A stretch of DNA of 64,000 bases, taken from assembly GCA_004431415.1 (NCBI GenBank), contig QPMI01000150.1:62001-126000 (forward strand), read 5' to 3'. A program made the translations under genes and the position numbers. How positions within the stretch are numbered: position 1 is the first letter of the stretch; each line of letters begins with the position of its first letter. Below the pieces are notes generated by a model that was not told where the DNA came from, made no database searches, and saw only the letters and a list, made by a program, of their open reading frames with translations. This document shows, piece after piece, positions 1 through 12,668 of this stretch. The DNA comes from Cyanophora paradoxa (lineage: Eukaryota; Glaucocystophyceae; Cyanophorales; Cyanophoraceae).

Positions 1-2400
1 AGAGAAATTGTACTTCACCAGGTCTGGTTGAATCTCAAAGCGTTGATTGCGAAATACGCAAGCCGTGGTGATACAAAGCACTATATATAATCGTAATGAA
101 GCCGCACCATTGTGCTTAATCTGGCTAGGAAGCCCGTGGCCGAAAGAGAGAAAGATTGCCTTGTTGTAGTAAACCTGAAATCGAGATCAGCTGCATGCGC
201 GGGTCGAAACCACGAGATTTGAACTGGAATTAATAAATATTCTAGATCGATGATATCAATCCGCACGTGGCACATTCCCGTTCGATTCAGTCCAGTATTG
301 ATAAGCGTCGTTCGAGTCCCACTAACAATGTCTGCCGCGACCGGTAATTATACATCAGTTGCAACTTTAACAGGCCTAGCTACAGGCTCAAACGACAATG
401 TCAAAAAACATCAATATCTTAACCCACCAAATTCGCTCAATTCATCAAGGGTGGAACCGGCGGTGGTGATTCCTCCGTACGTCCAGATTTTAGTTGGTAC
501 TTTCAAGTCATAAAGGACAGAAGAAGCGAGCTGCGTTTGAACGCTGTCATCAGTGCGAGGTCGCATTCAGACTGTATATATGGTCCAACCACAGACCCCT
601 CCGACCAAGCTTGACGTCGTGGTCTGAGAGAAAGTATATGTTGACCAGGCGGGGGGCGCTGCGTAAAATTTCATATATAAGCGCGGAGCCGCGCTGCAAT
701 TGTATGTTATTTATTGCAATTGCGCACTGGTAGTGAGAGAGAGCTTGAAGAAATTATCTTGCGAAGTATTGCATATTTGGTTAGAGGTTAGACCAGCATT
801 CACACACCATCCTCCCTGCGCTCGTAACCACACATGTACATGTATACGTATACGGCTTTTTCATCGCAACGATGAAACCGGCAAACTAAAGCACCAGTAC
901 GTACAGGGCCTCCGAGCCGGGATTATCGTACACCGTCCCCTAAAATCGTGTCTTTTGTCAGTGCGCCAACTACAGTTATATATGTATTCGAGTTCAAGTA
1001 CAAAGCTATATATGCATATATATGCGCTATATAGCTACTTGCCTGCGTTCGTCGAATACTGGGAGGGGTTCCACTGACGGTGGGGTTGAGGACTACGTCG
1101 ATCACATCGATATCAACTTGCGCAGCGACCTTCGAGATGTCGATCGCGAGTAGGCAGATGGCAACGAGCTCGAGGACGCAAACGAATCTGCATCCCAGAG
1201 ATCTATATGCAGAGCCGTACATGTACGTATACGTATACATGTACGCGTGGGACGCCGGAAGCGGCCGTGAACCGCGGTCGATGGATCTGAATTCGAAGCT
1301 AAAAGCCCGCAAACAACGAGTGCCCATTGATCTCATTGGCTACAGTGTGCCCGCTGCACGACAATATTCATGGTCAACTATGCTATATAGCTAGCAGCGC
1401 ATGCCGCATGCGCAGCGGTCGTGGGAGCAGGCGCGCGTGCCGCAGCCGGCGGTGCAGCGCTCGACCTCTAGCTCGCGATCGATATCAGGGAGCTCGAGCT
1501 CGAGCTTTATGTGATTATGATCAGGCTGACCGTCGGACATTCGCGCCGATCCTGCTGCCGCTATGCATGGCCACCAGCTCGCGATCACTGAGTCAGGAAA
1601 CCAGACACCGCGGACGCGGCCGGCATGGCAGACAGAGGTACTTATCGTAACTTAACTTACTAGTTATAGTAAGAGGTACGTTCCAACGTACCAGTTATGC
1701 GACCATTGATGCCGCATCATCAGGCCCGCATCATCGGGCCGCATGCCGGCGCCGCAGTGCATGACTGTGCATCCGCCATTACTATACTCTAGTATATGAT
1801 ACGGTATGAGGGCCTCAATCATCAGCCTGGCAGATGATGAGGCCCATGCCCCATGGGCCATGGCCATTACTACCAGGTAAGTTACTATGATATCGATACG
1901 GCATTGATACCGCAGTGCATCATAAATTTATACGTAATTGTATGCAGAGCTGGGTCACTCACCGTCACTGAGTCAAGACATCGACTCATTGAGAAACGAC
2001 GTCAACTTGGCAAGAGGTTCCGAAGTTCCTAGATTAGACTTGACTGGCGTCCTACTACGGTCCTAGGACCGTCCTAGGACCCGAACAAAGAGCTTCCACC
2101 GGCGACTCGCGATCGGCGAGACGACAACGTTAATTACTAGTATAACCTTGGTCAAGCGGGGGACTCAAGCCCGGCCTTCAGCTTGAGGCAAAATTAATTG
2201 CAACAATGCAATTGCAATTACGCACATAATATATCAATGCAATTGCAATTGGTACCGCGGTATTTAACATCATTGTGTTTTTCGTGAGCGCGCGGTATTT
2301 ATGTGTTCTGCGGTCCGGATACGCGTCCGGGTCGACGTCCAACGGCGGTCTACCTGCGCCGGCCCCCTACAGCTAAGCTAAGCTAGGCTTAGCTAGCTAC
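1..2400. other. Intergenic, no supported gene
   Basis: Moderately AT-rich DNA. Open frames here are short, overlap on both strands and show no recognisable motif or splice-joined continuation. The sequence is rich in short palindromes, for example runs of GTATACGTATAC type near 1.2 kb and GAGCTCGAGCTCG near 1.49 kb, and in CAATTG/GCAATTGC blocks near 2.19-2.25 kb. I see nothing that supports a gene. Confidence 0.5.
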
Positions 2401-2402
2401 TA

Positions 2403-2666
2403 CCGTGTAACACTTAATTAATGCACCAGTAATTAATGCGTTTTTGGACCCCGACCCCTATTATTGCTATTAATGCGGCACCGAATTATAATTAATGCGT
2501 TTTGCAGCTTTTTGGCTGCGTCAGGGGGGTACGTATGTGTACAAACCGCAGTTTTCTTAGCGTATCAATATTAATGCGGTCCCAAATTAATGCGTTTTGT
2601 CACCAAAAAACGCATTAATTTGGGACCGCATTACTTAAGTGCGCGCATTACTTAAGTGTTACACGG
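2403..2666. mobile_element. MITE copy 1 with TA target-site duplication
   Basis: A 264-bp AT-rich element bounded by terminal inverted repeats that begin CCGTGTAACACTTAA and end TTAAGTGTTACACGG. It is flanked on both sides by TA (2401-2402 and 2667-2668). The interior repeats TTAATGCGTTTT/AAACGCATTAA in both orientations. A second copy with the same ends lies at 15839-16085. TA duplication plus short TIRs and no coding capacity fits a Tc1/mariner-type (Stowaway-like) MITE. The superfamily is inferred from the TA duplication only. Confidence 0.8.
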
Positions 2667-3093
2667 TAGTATAGAGGGCTTCAACATTCGGAATTGTTTA
2701 ATTTTCATGAACAGCCGGCTCCGGCGCAGGCGCCCTGCCACTGGCTGCGCGGGTTCCGGGATGATCCCGGATATCCGATGAATCCGTCATTTTGGAACCG
2801 CAGACTTTTTTTGGTTCTTTTTTGAAACATTTCGCGTGTACGTAATTTCGCCGAGTGGAGTCCGGAATGACGTCGACGGCGGAATCCTAGGCCTTGATCA
2901 TGAATCCCAAGATTCCCAACAAGCGAGCTCGCGATCGATCGCAATTCGCGACTCGCGAGGTGCGCAATGCGCATGCATGCGCAGCTGCCAGCTGTCCCGG
3001 AGTCCGACGGTCGCAGGCTCATACTAGTACTACTACCGTAGTACAGTGACTAGCTATAGTACTGCATGTAGGAATGCTTAAATTGACGTTTAG

Positions 3094-3262
3094 TTAAATT
3101 GCCGAATTCGACCAAAACCGGAATTGCCGTGGCGATAAATCGCCGAAACTCTGAATTTCTTCTATGGCGCCATACAAAAGCGGCCGTTCAGCCCTACCCC
3201 CTGAGAATTGCCGCGCCTCTAAATTGCCGAAATCGGCGTCTCGGCAATATACGGCAATTTAA
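3094..3262. repeat. Candidate inverted-repeat element (AATTGCCG family)
   Basis: The ends TTAAATTGCCG (3094-3104) and CGGCAATTTAA (3252-3262) are inverted copies, and AATTGCC/GGCAATT recurs several times inside. The arrangement resembles the MITEs elsewhere in this window, but only one copy is seen and no target duplication is evident. Confidence 0.4.
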
Positions 3263-3498
3263 AACATCGGCTAAAATAGCAATCCTACAGTACTCAGCAT
3301 TGTTAGCAACCACTACTAGTAGTAGTAGGCTAGCGCTAGTAGCCGCGCGGCCCGCGCCTCGCGATCGCGGACTCAGCAGGCTCGCGCGCAGCTTGATTAC
3401 TGTGAGCCGGGAAATATTTAGTATACTGGATCTTTCAAAGTTTCAAAGTTTATAGTACCAAAGTTGAGGCCCGTATGCAGCCCGCTCCGCGCGGCCAA

Positions 3499-3579
3499 CT
3501 CTTAATTATATAATTATTTTCAGCCTACTAAATCGACGTCGGTGGCTCTTAATTATATAATTATTTTCAGCCTACTAAA
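3499..3579. repeat. Direct repeat, two copies, 47-bp period
   Basis: A 34-bp AT-rich block beginning CTCTTAATTATATAATTA and ending CAGCCTACTAAA occurs at 3499-3532 and again, identical, at 3546-3579. No function is evident. Confidence 0.8.
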
Positions 3580-4154
3580 CCGAATCCTTGTGATTCCCGA
3601 TACCGTGACTTGTATCCTCGTTGTGTACTACGAGTGGACACGCCCACCGTAGATCTTTAAAAAAAAAAGACTGCATGAACTCCGGGATTACTAATTATTT
3701 TGGGATCTTAAATATTACCCGAATTACAGTAAGCTCAGCAGAGTCGCGCTGCAGCTGTGAGTCGCAGCTTAGCCAAGTAGAGTCGCACTGTGAGAGCTTA
3801 GAGCTTATCGAGGGCGCTCTAGATCATCGGATCTACTGTGAGATCTAGAGGCAGCAGTCCCTGTTCATGAGGGAGGGAGTTCTAGAAGACTCGGTGATCA
3901 TGACGTCGACTGCGCATGACGAAGGAAGAGCCGTGTCGGCCTTGGGGGAGATGGACTCCGGGAGAGGTACCGGTGGCCATGCCATGATGGGTTTCCCGGC
4001 TGGTTGCATTTGTGAACGATCACTGACTACCGATATCGACCCTGCGCGTGAAGAAGTAGAGGAGAGTGAGGCGCCCCGGCGGTCTTCGCACGCCCGAAGG
4101 CCCCGGTGGTCATGATCAGCGGCGCAGGCGCCGAACGATAACTAGCACGCCGAG

Positions 4155-4922
4155 CTAGCATATGCATGCCACGCGGGGTGGCTCGGGGGGCAGCCTCAGG
4201 GGCGCCCAGTCGCGCAGAGGTAGCCGAGCGTCTTCCCGCGTCGCCGCCGAGATCCGTAGCTGCCGCAGGGGGTACGCGATCCCCTCCACCCGCACCAGCA
4301 CCCTCGCCCCGCGCCGCGGCTTCGCCCCCGCGCCCTTCTCCGCCGGCTGCAGGGCGGGGGAACCCTCAGCACGATGGGAGTACAGAGAAGGGGAGAGGGA
4401 TGGGGGGGGGGGGGGGGGGGTGGGGGGGGGGGGGTGGGGTGGGGCGGGGGGGCGGGCGCGGACCTTGCGGACGGGGGGCGCCTCCGGGGCGGCTACAGCG
4501 TACGCGGCCTCCTCAAGGCGCCTCCAGTACCCCGCCGATACGGCCGCGGCCCCCTCAAGCCCCGCGCGCTCTGAACCCCTCCCGAACTCCTCCAGCCGGT
4601 CCCTGCGGAGGAAAGGTGAAAAATGGGCCCCAGCAGGATTCGAACCGGCAATCCGCTCACCGGTACTCGGCGAGGCGGCCGATGCGCTGCGCAAGGACCC
4701 GCTCCGCCTTCGCGCGCTCGCGGGTTCGGTTCTGGACAGCGTACTTCAGGTCTGCGGGGAGCGGGGTCGGCCGGGCAGCACATGTACAGGGCGAGGGGAA
4801 GCAGCGGCGGGGCGCACTGGGGTGGTCGGGCTGGGAGGCCCCCGTCTCGAGGTTGAGGTAGTAGGTCCGCCCCGAGACCGGCTCCAGCTGCGGCACCTGC
4901 CAGCCCGCCGGCGCCTCAGAAG

Positions 4923-4958
<36 letters not shown>

Positions 4959-7900
4959 TTCCCCTCCCGGGGGGGGGGACGGCGCGGAGCTCGCGGGCGG
5001 ACCCAGGTGGAGGGGAAGGGCCGCCCCAGGCACCACTTCGTCATCTTCTTGTCCCAGTAGCGGAAGTGCGCCTCGAACATCCGCCCCTGCCCCCGCCGCG
5101 CGAGAGGGCGCGCGCTCAGCCGGGGCGGGAAGGGGAAGGGTGCACGGGATCCGTCGAGCCGCCGCACCTCCTCGGCGGCGGCGGCCTGCACGCGGGCGGC
5201 CTCGCGGGCCACGGCCAGCTGCGCCCCCGCCAGCCAGTCCGCCCCCTCCGCCACCTCCTGCCGCGAGCGGGGCGTCAGGGGGCACCGCCGGCCGCCGCCT
5301 TGGGAAGGGGTGCACCGACCTCGAGCTCGCCGCGGATGGCGAGCCAGCGTCCCTTGGCGGCGCGCCGCGCCCGCACCGCCGCCAGCGCCCGCCACCGGGC
5401 CGCGCGCCTGCCCGCCGTGAGGGCGGCCCGGCGCGTGCGGGGGGCGGGGGCGGGCGCCGGCGCACCGGCGGGCGAGGTGGCCGCGGACGAGGGCCTGGGC
5501 GCGGATGAGGGCGGCGAGGCGCCGCCTGTAGCGCTTGCGCGCCTGCCAGCCCCGCACGACCCTGCGGCCGGCAGTCAGTCGGGCGGGGCCCGGGGCGGCG
5601 GGGCCGAAGAGAGGCAGCACGGGAGGGGCCGGGGCGCGCCTCTGGACGGTGCGGGCGGCGAGCCAGCGGAGGTACACCGTCTCGCTCGCCGTCAGCTCTG
5701 CAGGGCTCACCGTCTGACCGGGGGCCGCCGAGGGAGGGGAAGGGGCGGGGGGGCGGACCCTGCGAGCCGCGGGAGGCGTTGAACGCGGCGTCGTCCTCGG
5801 CGGCCGCGAGGAGCGCGGCGTGCGCCTCCGCCGCGGGGGCCACCAGCGCCGCCCGCCACGCCGCCACCCACCGCCCGTCCACCTCCCGCAGCATCGCCCA
5901 CCGCTTCCGCCACCTCGCCCCCGCCGCCCGCCGCAGCCGGAGCCGCCGCCACCACCGCTGCACCCGCCGCGCCGCGTGCCCCCGCCCCAGCTCCTCCGCC
6001 CGCTCCGCCAGCTCTTGCGGGTCCGGCGCGGCCCGGCCCGGCGGCTCCCGCGGCGGCGCGCCCGGCGACCAGCCGGTGAGCGGCTGCGGCTCGAAGGCGG
6101 TGGGGGGCGCCGGCTCGAATCGCGGCGGCTCCGCCTCGGTCCCCGCGGGGGCCCTGCCGGCGGAGGAGGAGCCGGTGCGGCGGGGCGAGGAGGAGGAGGC
6201 TGGGCGGGGCGGGGAGCGGGCGGGGCGGGGCGGAGACGCTGCTCCGCGGGCCGACTGGGGCCGCGGCGGGGAAGCGGTGCGCGGGGAGGGCCGGGAGCGG
6301 GTGGGGGAAGGTTGTCGGCCGCCGGAGCGGGGCCGATGTGGAGAGGGCTTGCGCCCCGAGTGTGGGCGGGGAGGGGCGGGGCGGGGCCCCGGCGCCGAAG
6401 CCTGCGCCTGGGGCGAGGGGGGTACGACATCCTCCCCCGCGTCCATCTCCGCGAGGATCTGGTCGGCCGCTGCGGGGCGGGGTACGGGATTCAGCGGGGG
6501 TACAGAGCGCCTCGGACCGGGAGCGGACTGCGGATGACTGTGTCGAAGGGGTCCTCAGAGTGGGGTGGCGGGGCGGGGGCCGGGGCGGGGGCCGGCGCCA
6601 GGGCGGAGGAGGAGGCGGAGGAGGCGGAGGGGGGCCGGACCTCGGCCCGGGGGGCGAAGTCCGAGACGACGTAATGGGCCACGGGCTGCCTCGTGCCCGA
6701 CTTGGGGCGAGCGGACGGCGCCCCGGCCCCCCCCGGCGTGCCTCCGCGCTTGCCCGAGGGCGGCCGCGGCGCCGCTGCCGGCGCTGGGGCCGCCGGCTGG
6801 GCGGCGGAGGAGGGGCGGGGGCGGGTGCGCGGCGCGGGGCGGCGGGGGCGGAGGAGGGGAGGGAGGGGCGGGGCGGAGACGAGGGAGCCTCCGGAGGAGA
6901 CGCGGGGCAGGCGGAGCTCCACGCTCCGCGCCCCCGCCGCCCCGCCCCGCCGGCGCCGCGCCCTGGCCGTGCGCAGGCTCGCGGTCGACGGAGACGAGCG
7001 CGCCGCTCGCGAGGATCCGCTGCAGCGTCTCGAACGAGCGCAGCGCCTCTGCCCGCCCCGCTCGGCCCCGTCGGCCTGGGGCGCGCGAGGGCGGGGGGCG
7101 GGAGTGTGGGGTACTGGGGCGTGCGCGGACCGGCCCCGGGGCGCTCGCCGCCGGCCTCCGCCACCGCGGCGCGCAGCGAGGAGGCTGCGTCGCGCAGCCG
7201 CTGGCGCGACTGCCGCACGTACTCTGCGGGGGTGCGTCGTCGCCGAGGGGCGGCGCCGGCGCGAGCGCGGGCCTGGGGGGCGTACCCCGGAAGGCGATCC
7301 ACGGCTGGGGCTGCCGTGCCGCCTGCGCCAGGACGCCCCCGCGCAGCGTGCGGAGGACCTGGGGCGGAGGCGTGGGCGCGGGCGCGGGCGGGCGAGGCGG
7401 GGCCGGGCAGGGCGGGCGGGCGGGCACGGCGTCGAGGTGGGACTGCCACTCGGCGGCGGCGCCGCCCTCCGTGGGGCGCGCGATCCCCGCCGAGCGCGGC
7501 GGGCTCGCCCGCAGGTCCCGCAGCAGATCCCCCAGGTCGTCCCCCGAGATTTGATCCAGGAGGCCGTCCTCCCGCTCTGCCCGCCCGCCCCGCATCAGCC
7601 GGGCGCGGCGCGGCGCGGCGCGGCGGGGCGGGCGGCGCGTACGCATGCGCCACTCCTCGCGGAACCCGCACTCCAGGAGCAGGCGGGGGACCTGCCCCTG
7701 GGACAGCGACGCTTCTTCCCCGGACTGGATCTGGCGGGCATGTCAGCGCGGGGGCGAGCAAGCGGACGCGAGCTCGAGCACCGCACCCGCTGCAGGAGCT
7801 TGACGTCCTCGGCGCGGCCGATGCTGACAAGGATGAGCTCGTCGAGGCGCTGCCGTGTCTGCAGCCGGCCGAACGACTGCGCCGGGAAGGGCGCCGGGGC

Positions 7901-8062
7901 GCTCGGCGGAGGCGTTTGAGCTGCTCGCCCGCCGGCACGCCTGCCGGGAGAGCTCTGGCGCATCGGCGGTGACTGCGGGGGCCGGGCCGGCTGCCTTGAA
8001 GCCCTTGCGGGCGATGGGACCGGAGCGCGTTTCTCCGCCTTTGGAACGCCGAAGATGATCAT
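4155..8062 (-). CDS. IQ-motif and WW-like domain protein, multi-exon
   Basis: Likely a calmodulin-binding scaffold-type protein. From the N-terminus: a start at 8062 (MIIFGVPKAEK), a Gly/Pro/Ala/Arg-rich low-complexity region broken by C-rich introns, a basic helical stretch around 5760-6010 (ARRVQRWWRRLRLRRA), a second one at 5460-5580 (VVRGWQARKRYRRRLAAL then IRAQALVRGHLARR) that matches spaced IQ-type motifs, a conserved-looking segment FRYWDKKMTKWCLG near 5020-5080, and a WW-like segment PVSGRTYYLNLETG near 4820-4900. The frame then runs to LAQRIGRLAEYR. There a GTGAGC donor near 4658 and a CCGCAG acceptor near 4602 join it to DRLEEFGRGSER and on to a stop near 4155. IQ plus WW-like segments suggest a cytoskeletal or ciliary adaptor, which is an inference. 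Very high GC leaves long open frames on the opposite strand; I treat those as shadows. Exact exon limits are uncertain. Confidence 0.6.
4402..4434. repeat. Poly(G) tract
   Basis: Two almost pure G runs (4402-4420 and 4422-4434) separated by one T. On the minus strand this is poly(C) within an intron of the IQ/WW gene. Confidence 0.9.
4927..4958. repeat. Poly(C) tract, 32 nt
   Basis: A run of 32 C on the plus strand, lying in a probable intron of the minus-strand IQ/WW gene, just upstream of the exon encoding the WW-like segment. The length is likely to be unstable in sequencing. Confidence 0.9.
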
Positions 8063-9078
8063 TTCTGAGTCTTTGCTGGCGCTAGAGGCTCATAATCGCT
8101 GGCAGTGGATCCGCGCTTGCCGCTCTAACTATGCCGGTGCTGGTGGTGCGCACTAACGCAGTTGAGCAAGCTACCTTGCGCCTGCACACCTGTAAAGAAC
8201 GCAAGCCGGCAAGTCAGGCTTGCATGGTACCCCCACAGCCTGACGGTACCCCCACAGCCGCTGCGTAAAACTCGCCGCAGTCGCGAATCGCGATCGAAAA
8301 AATTCGGTAACGAAATGTACCGACTCGGCGATCGCGAAAAGACGGATTTCGGTGCTTGGAGCCCAAGTTGGAGGAAAAGTGCCGGTCTATACCGTAGACA
8401 GACTATACGGGGCCGCGGGGCCGGCTGCTGAATGCTGCCCGGCGGCCAGGCTCTAGATCTGGCAGGCTGCTGTGACAGTGCTGTCACCTGCTGAATTGGA
8501 AGCGCTGCTCAGACTAGTACTTCAGCGACGTCGACAGAGCTACAGTATAGCTAGAGCCTAGAGCACCTCAGCACCAGCTGGGCGTGCGCATGCAGCTGCA
8601 GATACAGTATCTCGTCTCGCCTTGCACGCACGGCAGCTGAGCTTTGTCTCGCCGGGAGGCCTATAGGCTTTCAGGCTTTCAGGAAGCCTGGCCTGAAACA
8701 AGTCGGCGCGCGCGCGCCTGAACCAGCGCGCGCATGCGCATCGATTTCTAGACCGGTTCAGCCGCGCCGCGGTTCGATCAGCACTGACAACCTGAGGAAT
8801 ATCACTCTCGCGGGCGCCCCGGCGCGCGCGGACGCGCGTACTACGGCAACGGTTGGCGGCGCCATCGGCTTGGCCGGCCGCGGAATCATCGGGCATGCAT
8901 GTGGATATGGCCACAGACGCAGACATGCCGGCCGCCCAGCGATGGCCTCGAGCGATCGCCACGGAGACAGGTACCGCGGACGGTGCGATGCATATGGTCA
9001 CTCTCACACGCGGATCACTCAAACGCTTACGTTGCAACGTTCTGCGCGCACGCAGCTGCAGGTGGGCCTAGTGGGCAA
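8063..9078. other. Intergenic between divergent genes
   Basis: This separates the start of the minus-strand IQ/WW gene from the start of the plus-strand TPR-like gene, so it should hold both promoters. No TATA-like box stands out. It contains a short direct repeat GGTACCCCCACAGCC (8228 and 8245 area) and many GCATGCGC/GCGCGC palindromes at 8.6-8.8 kb. Confidence 0.4.
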
Positions 9079-12000
9079 ATGGAAGAAAGCGAGGAGCAGT
9101 CCGCAGCCGGTGCCGCCGCCGGTCTGGCGCCGGTGCCGCTGCCGGTCGTGGTGCAGCTGGACCAGCTCGTCAGCGCGCTGGGCGCCCTTCACGTCGAAGA
9201 GGAGGCGGAGGTCGAGCTCGCCGCCAGCTCCGCCGGCTCCTCGCCCTCGGCCCCCGCCCCCGATCCCCTCTCGCCCACGTGCACCCCGCTGCCGCCCGCG
9301 CCGGCGCCAGCGGCAGCGCCGCCCTTCGCAGTCGTGATACAGCTACCGGCATCGCAATGCGTGCGTCGCGCGCGTGCCCGCAGCGGCGCCCGCGCGCGCG
9401 GGCCTGAGGGGTGCGGCGCGCAGGCGCCGCCCTTCTGGGCGGGGGAGGAGGATCTCGCGGCGCTCGCCGCGGAGGCGGAGGCCTCGGCCGCGGCGGGGCT
9501 CCTCGGCTCGGAGGAGGGGCGGGCAGGGGCGGCGCGGGCCTCGCCGACCCCCGCATCCTCGCCACGCCGCTCTTCGGCAGCTTCTCGGGGCGGCGGCGGC
9601 TGCACGCGCTCTTCGCGGCGCTGCGGGCGTCGACGCCGGACGCGACGGGGACGCGGCTCGTGCGGGCGGTCGTGCGGGCGCTGGCGGAGGCGCTGCTGGA
9701 GCCGCTGCCGGCGGCCGGCGAGGGGGCGGCGCCCTTCCGGGAGGCGGACGTGGGGCGGCTGCTCGAGCTCGCCGCCAACCTGGTGGAGACGTGCACGACG
9801 TGGACGAACCGCGCCGACCCGCACCACTTCCTCCTCGAGCCGCGCCTCGCCGACCGCCTCGCCCTCTGCGCCGCCGACCTCGCCCTGCCCTTCGCCGCCA
9901 GCCGCGGCCCGCTGCACGCCCGCGCCCTCCTCCTCCGCGCCAACATCCACCGCGCCGTGCGCGCCGCCTCCCCCCGACTGCACATGCGCCGCAGCCGGCC
10001 CTCCCGTCCGCGCCAGCGCTGACGCCGGCCGCAGTACGACCGGGCGGGTCCCGCCGTTGAGCTCTACTATGAGGCGCGCCGTGCTGCCGGCGCCGCGGGC
10101 GCGCGCGGCGCGCTCCGGGGCTGACGCGGCGCAGGCGTGGTCGGACCTGCGGCGGAAGGGCCTCGTACCCAGCGACGAGGAGGCCGCGCTGATCCCCCGC
10201 CTCGCAAACCTGCTCTGTGCGCCCCGCCCGCTCGACCGCCCCCGGATCCGGAGGCACTGACCCCGCTCCAGTCGAGACCTGCCAGCCGCGCACGGGCCTC
10301 TTCGGTCCGCGCTCTCCGCCGCCGCGGCCAGCCGCCTCGCCTGATCACGACGGGGCGGCAGTGGCGAGTTCGGCCTACTTGCCCCCCGGGGCGGCCGGCG
10401 AGGAGCGCACCGTGGCGGAGTTCCATCTCGCGCAGCTCGCCAGTGCGAACGAGGCCAAGCGATGCGCCTTCCCCGCGCGGGGCCTCTCACGCGACGCGCC
10501 GCGGCCGCAGTGACGGCGCAGCGTTGGCAGAAGGACCAAGCGGGGGCCGAGCGCCACGGCCGCCGCTGCCTCGAAATCGCCGAGGGCCTCGAGCCGCGCT
10601 CCTGCAGGCGCGGCCGTCGCCCCGCTCCGTGCAGAGCGTCCGCGCACTGACCCGCGGCGCGCAGTGTGCTGAAGCTGCGCGTGCTGGTGGAGCTCATGAC
10701 GATAGCGAACTATCGCCGTGCCTGCCCCGTCCCGCCCCGCCCCGCCCCGCCCCGATTGAGCCCGCCCGTGGCCGCCGCGCAGTCCAGCCCATCTCGCTCA
10801 TGTCGTACGGCAACCAGGCGCTGAAGATCGCCTCTTCGCTCCACGTGCGCCCCGCGGCCGCTCCAGCGCCGCCCCCCGCGCCGCGGCGGGGCGCCCGGAA
10901 GACTGGGCTGGGCGGGGCAGGACCCGAGCCTCGCGGACCTGGATCTGCTCGCCTACTACCGCTACACAAAGCTCTTCGTGCGCCCGCCCCGCCGCGGCGA
11001 GCAGCCGGCGGCCCCGCCCCACCGCGAGTTCAAGCGCCGGCCTCGTTCGCAGGCCCCCGTCGAGCCCCTTATCAAAACCATGAAGCTCTGCGTCGCCGTC
11101 GCCAAGGTTCCCCTCCTCGCCGCCCCCTTTCTTCCCACTTTCCCCTTCCCCTTCCTACACCCCACTCCCTTCCCTCCGCCCGCGGCTGAGGGCCGGGGTC
11201 TCACAAGGGCTGGCATTGGTGCCGCGCCGCGCAGCGGGCGGAGAGCGCGGGGGCGAGCCCGATCCTGGCGCACGGCCTCTTCCAGCTCGGCGAGCTGCAC
11301 CTCGCGGCCGGCGACGCCCGCGCCGCCGCCCGCTGCTTCGCCGCCGCCCTCTCCGCCCTCGAGCCCTTCTCCGCCCTGTACCCCCCCGAGCACCCGCGCC
11401 GCGCCCGCCTCGAGTGGGCCCTCGCCGAGCTGCGCGCCGACCGCCTCCCGCCGCCCGCCTTCCCCCCGCCCGAGCCCGTCCAAGCCTTCGCCGCGCCGGC
11501 AGCCAGCCCCGGGTCGCCCGGCTCCCCCAGCCAGCCGCCCTCGCCGTCGAGCTCCAGCCGGACCTTCGCCGGCACTTTCCTCGCGCGCCGCGCCGACCCG
11601 ACGTGCAGCCCGATACCATCTGACCCCTCCAGCGCCCCCTCACCCTTGCGCTCCCCACGGGAGCACAGAGCGCCATCCAACCCCTCCTTCGCCGCCTCGC
11701 CCTCGCCCTCGCGTTCCCAGCTGCAGCAGGAGCCTGCGAAGCGCCGCTCGGGCCGGCCGCGGCGGCAGCGGTCCCCCTCGAGTGACGACCCGAACCTGCG
11801 CGGCAGCATGCGCAAACCCCCGCCGCCCATCCTGCCTCGGCCAGACCCCAGCGAGCTCGCCCCCGTCCCGTGCATCCCGGTCTTCCTGTCTCCGTTCACC
11901 GTCCCTGCGGCTGTGCCGGTGACGGCCGGCGTGCACGCCGGCGGCGTCGCTGCCGGCGACCGCGAGCTCCCGGCCGACATGTACATCCTCCCGATCGCCC

Positions 12001-12155
12001 CCGGCACGCATCTCGAGCTCGATGCAAATGGGGCGCCCGCCGGCAGCGATCTCGATCTTGAGCTCCAGCTGCAGCCTGGGCCTCCCGGCCCTCCCCCCCT
12101 CGCCGCTAGCCGCCCCATATCCATCGTCGCTTTCACCTCCCTTCCTGGGCTTTAA
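9079..12155 (+). CDS. TPR-like helical repeat protein, tandem copy 1
   Basis: Function unknown. The ATG at 9079 opens MEESEEQSAAG, followed by PVVVQLDQLVSALGALHVEEE. A GTGCG...CGCAG intron (about 9358-9422) leads to APPFWAGEEDLAALAAEAE. Recognisable helical segments follow: LADPRILATPLFGSFSGRR, RLLELAANLVETCTTWTNR and HFLLEPRLADRLALCAADLA near 9.55-9.95 kb, YDRAGPAVELYYEARR (10.05 kb), VAEFHLAQLASANEAKR (10.42 kb), ISLMSYGNQALKIASSLH (10.79 kb), and a TPR-like block FQLGELHLAAGDARAAARCF near 11.28 kb. A Ser/Pro-rich tail ends at 12155. Several introns are only about 30-60 nt and carry CTGAC near the 3' end. One frame break near 9530-9545 lacks a G that copy 2 has, so it is either a sequencing slip or a real lesion. 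The helical repeats suggest a protein-interaction scaffold (inference). Confidence 0.6.
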
Positions 12156-12668
12156 TTTTCTGAGAGAGGAGCTCGAGCTCGATATTTATTGTGTGTGTAT
12201 ATATTCGATCCTTCGATTCGGCGACATTCGCACAGCGAGCGTCGCGCCGTCGACGCGTCGCCTAGCGACCGTCGGACTTCGTAGCGAGTCGACCAGGACT
12301 CGACCTCAATGATTTTGGTCGCGATCGCTTACTAGGGGCCCGGCCGCGATTCTCGCGCCGGGGCCCGGGGTGCAAGGGGGGAACCGGGATCTAATGAAAG
12401 AGTCGTAGTGGCACGCACATGCACGGGGCAGATCTAGATCGACCCCGGCCCGGCGCGCGCGGCAGGTTGAAGTGTAAAGATCAACACAGATTAAGATTGA
12501 AAAAAATAGAAAAGGCCCATTAAGCAGACGCTGCGATCAAACCGAATAAAGAAAAGGCTCAATGAAAGGCCAGATTCAGCGCACTGTATAAGAAAGATTG
12601 TTCTGGAGCGAAAAAACGCTGCGCATCAACTGTGTTCGCACGGCCTACCGCTAACCCTGAACAGCTGG
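12156..12668. other. Convergent intergenic region
   Basis: AT-rich sequence between the ends of the plus-strand TPR-like gene and the minus-strand remnant at 12669. The A-rich part (12.48-12.60 kb) contains AATAAAG. No gene seen. Confidence 0.4.

Larger units (their letters stand above)
2668..4154. other. Intergenic with small inverted and direct repeats
   Basis: No gene supported. It holds a candidate inverted-repeat element (3094-3262), a direct repeat (3499-3579) and, at 3.7-4.1 kb, short open frames without motifs. Clusters of CTAGTAGTAGTA and CTCGCGATCGCG type palindromes occur at 2.93-3.05 and 3.31-3.38 kb. Confidence 0.45.

Noticed and set aside
4624-4700. tRNA-like sequence on the minus strand (perfect B-box GGTTCGAATCC, pairable 7-bp acceptor stem GGGTCCT/GGGGCCC, T5 downstream)
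   Set aside because: The 5' half is the end of a good exon (LAQRIGRLAEYR) and the rest is its intron. The D-arm lacks its loop, the anticodon loop is 6 nt without T33, and the T-stem has a mismatch. It may be coincidence or a decayed tRNA fragment.
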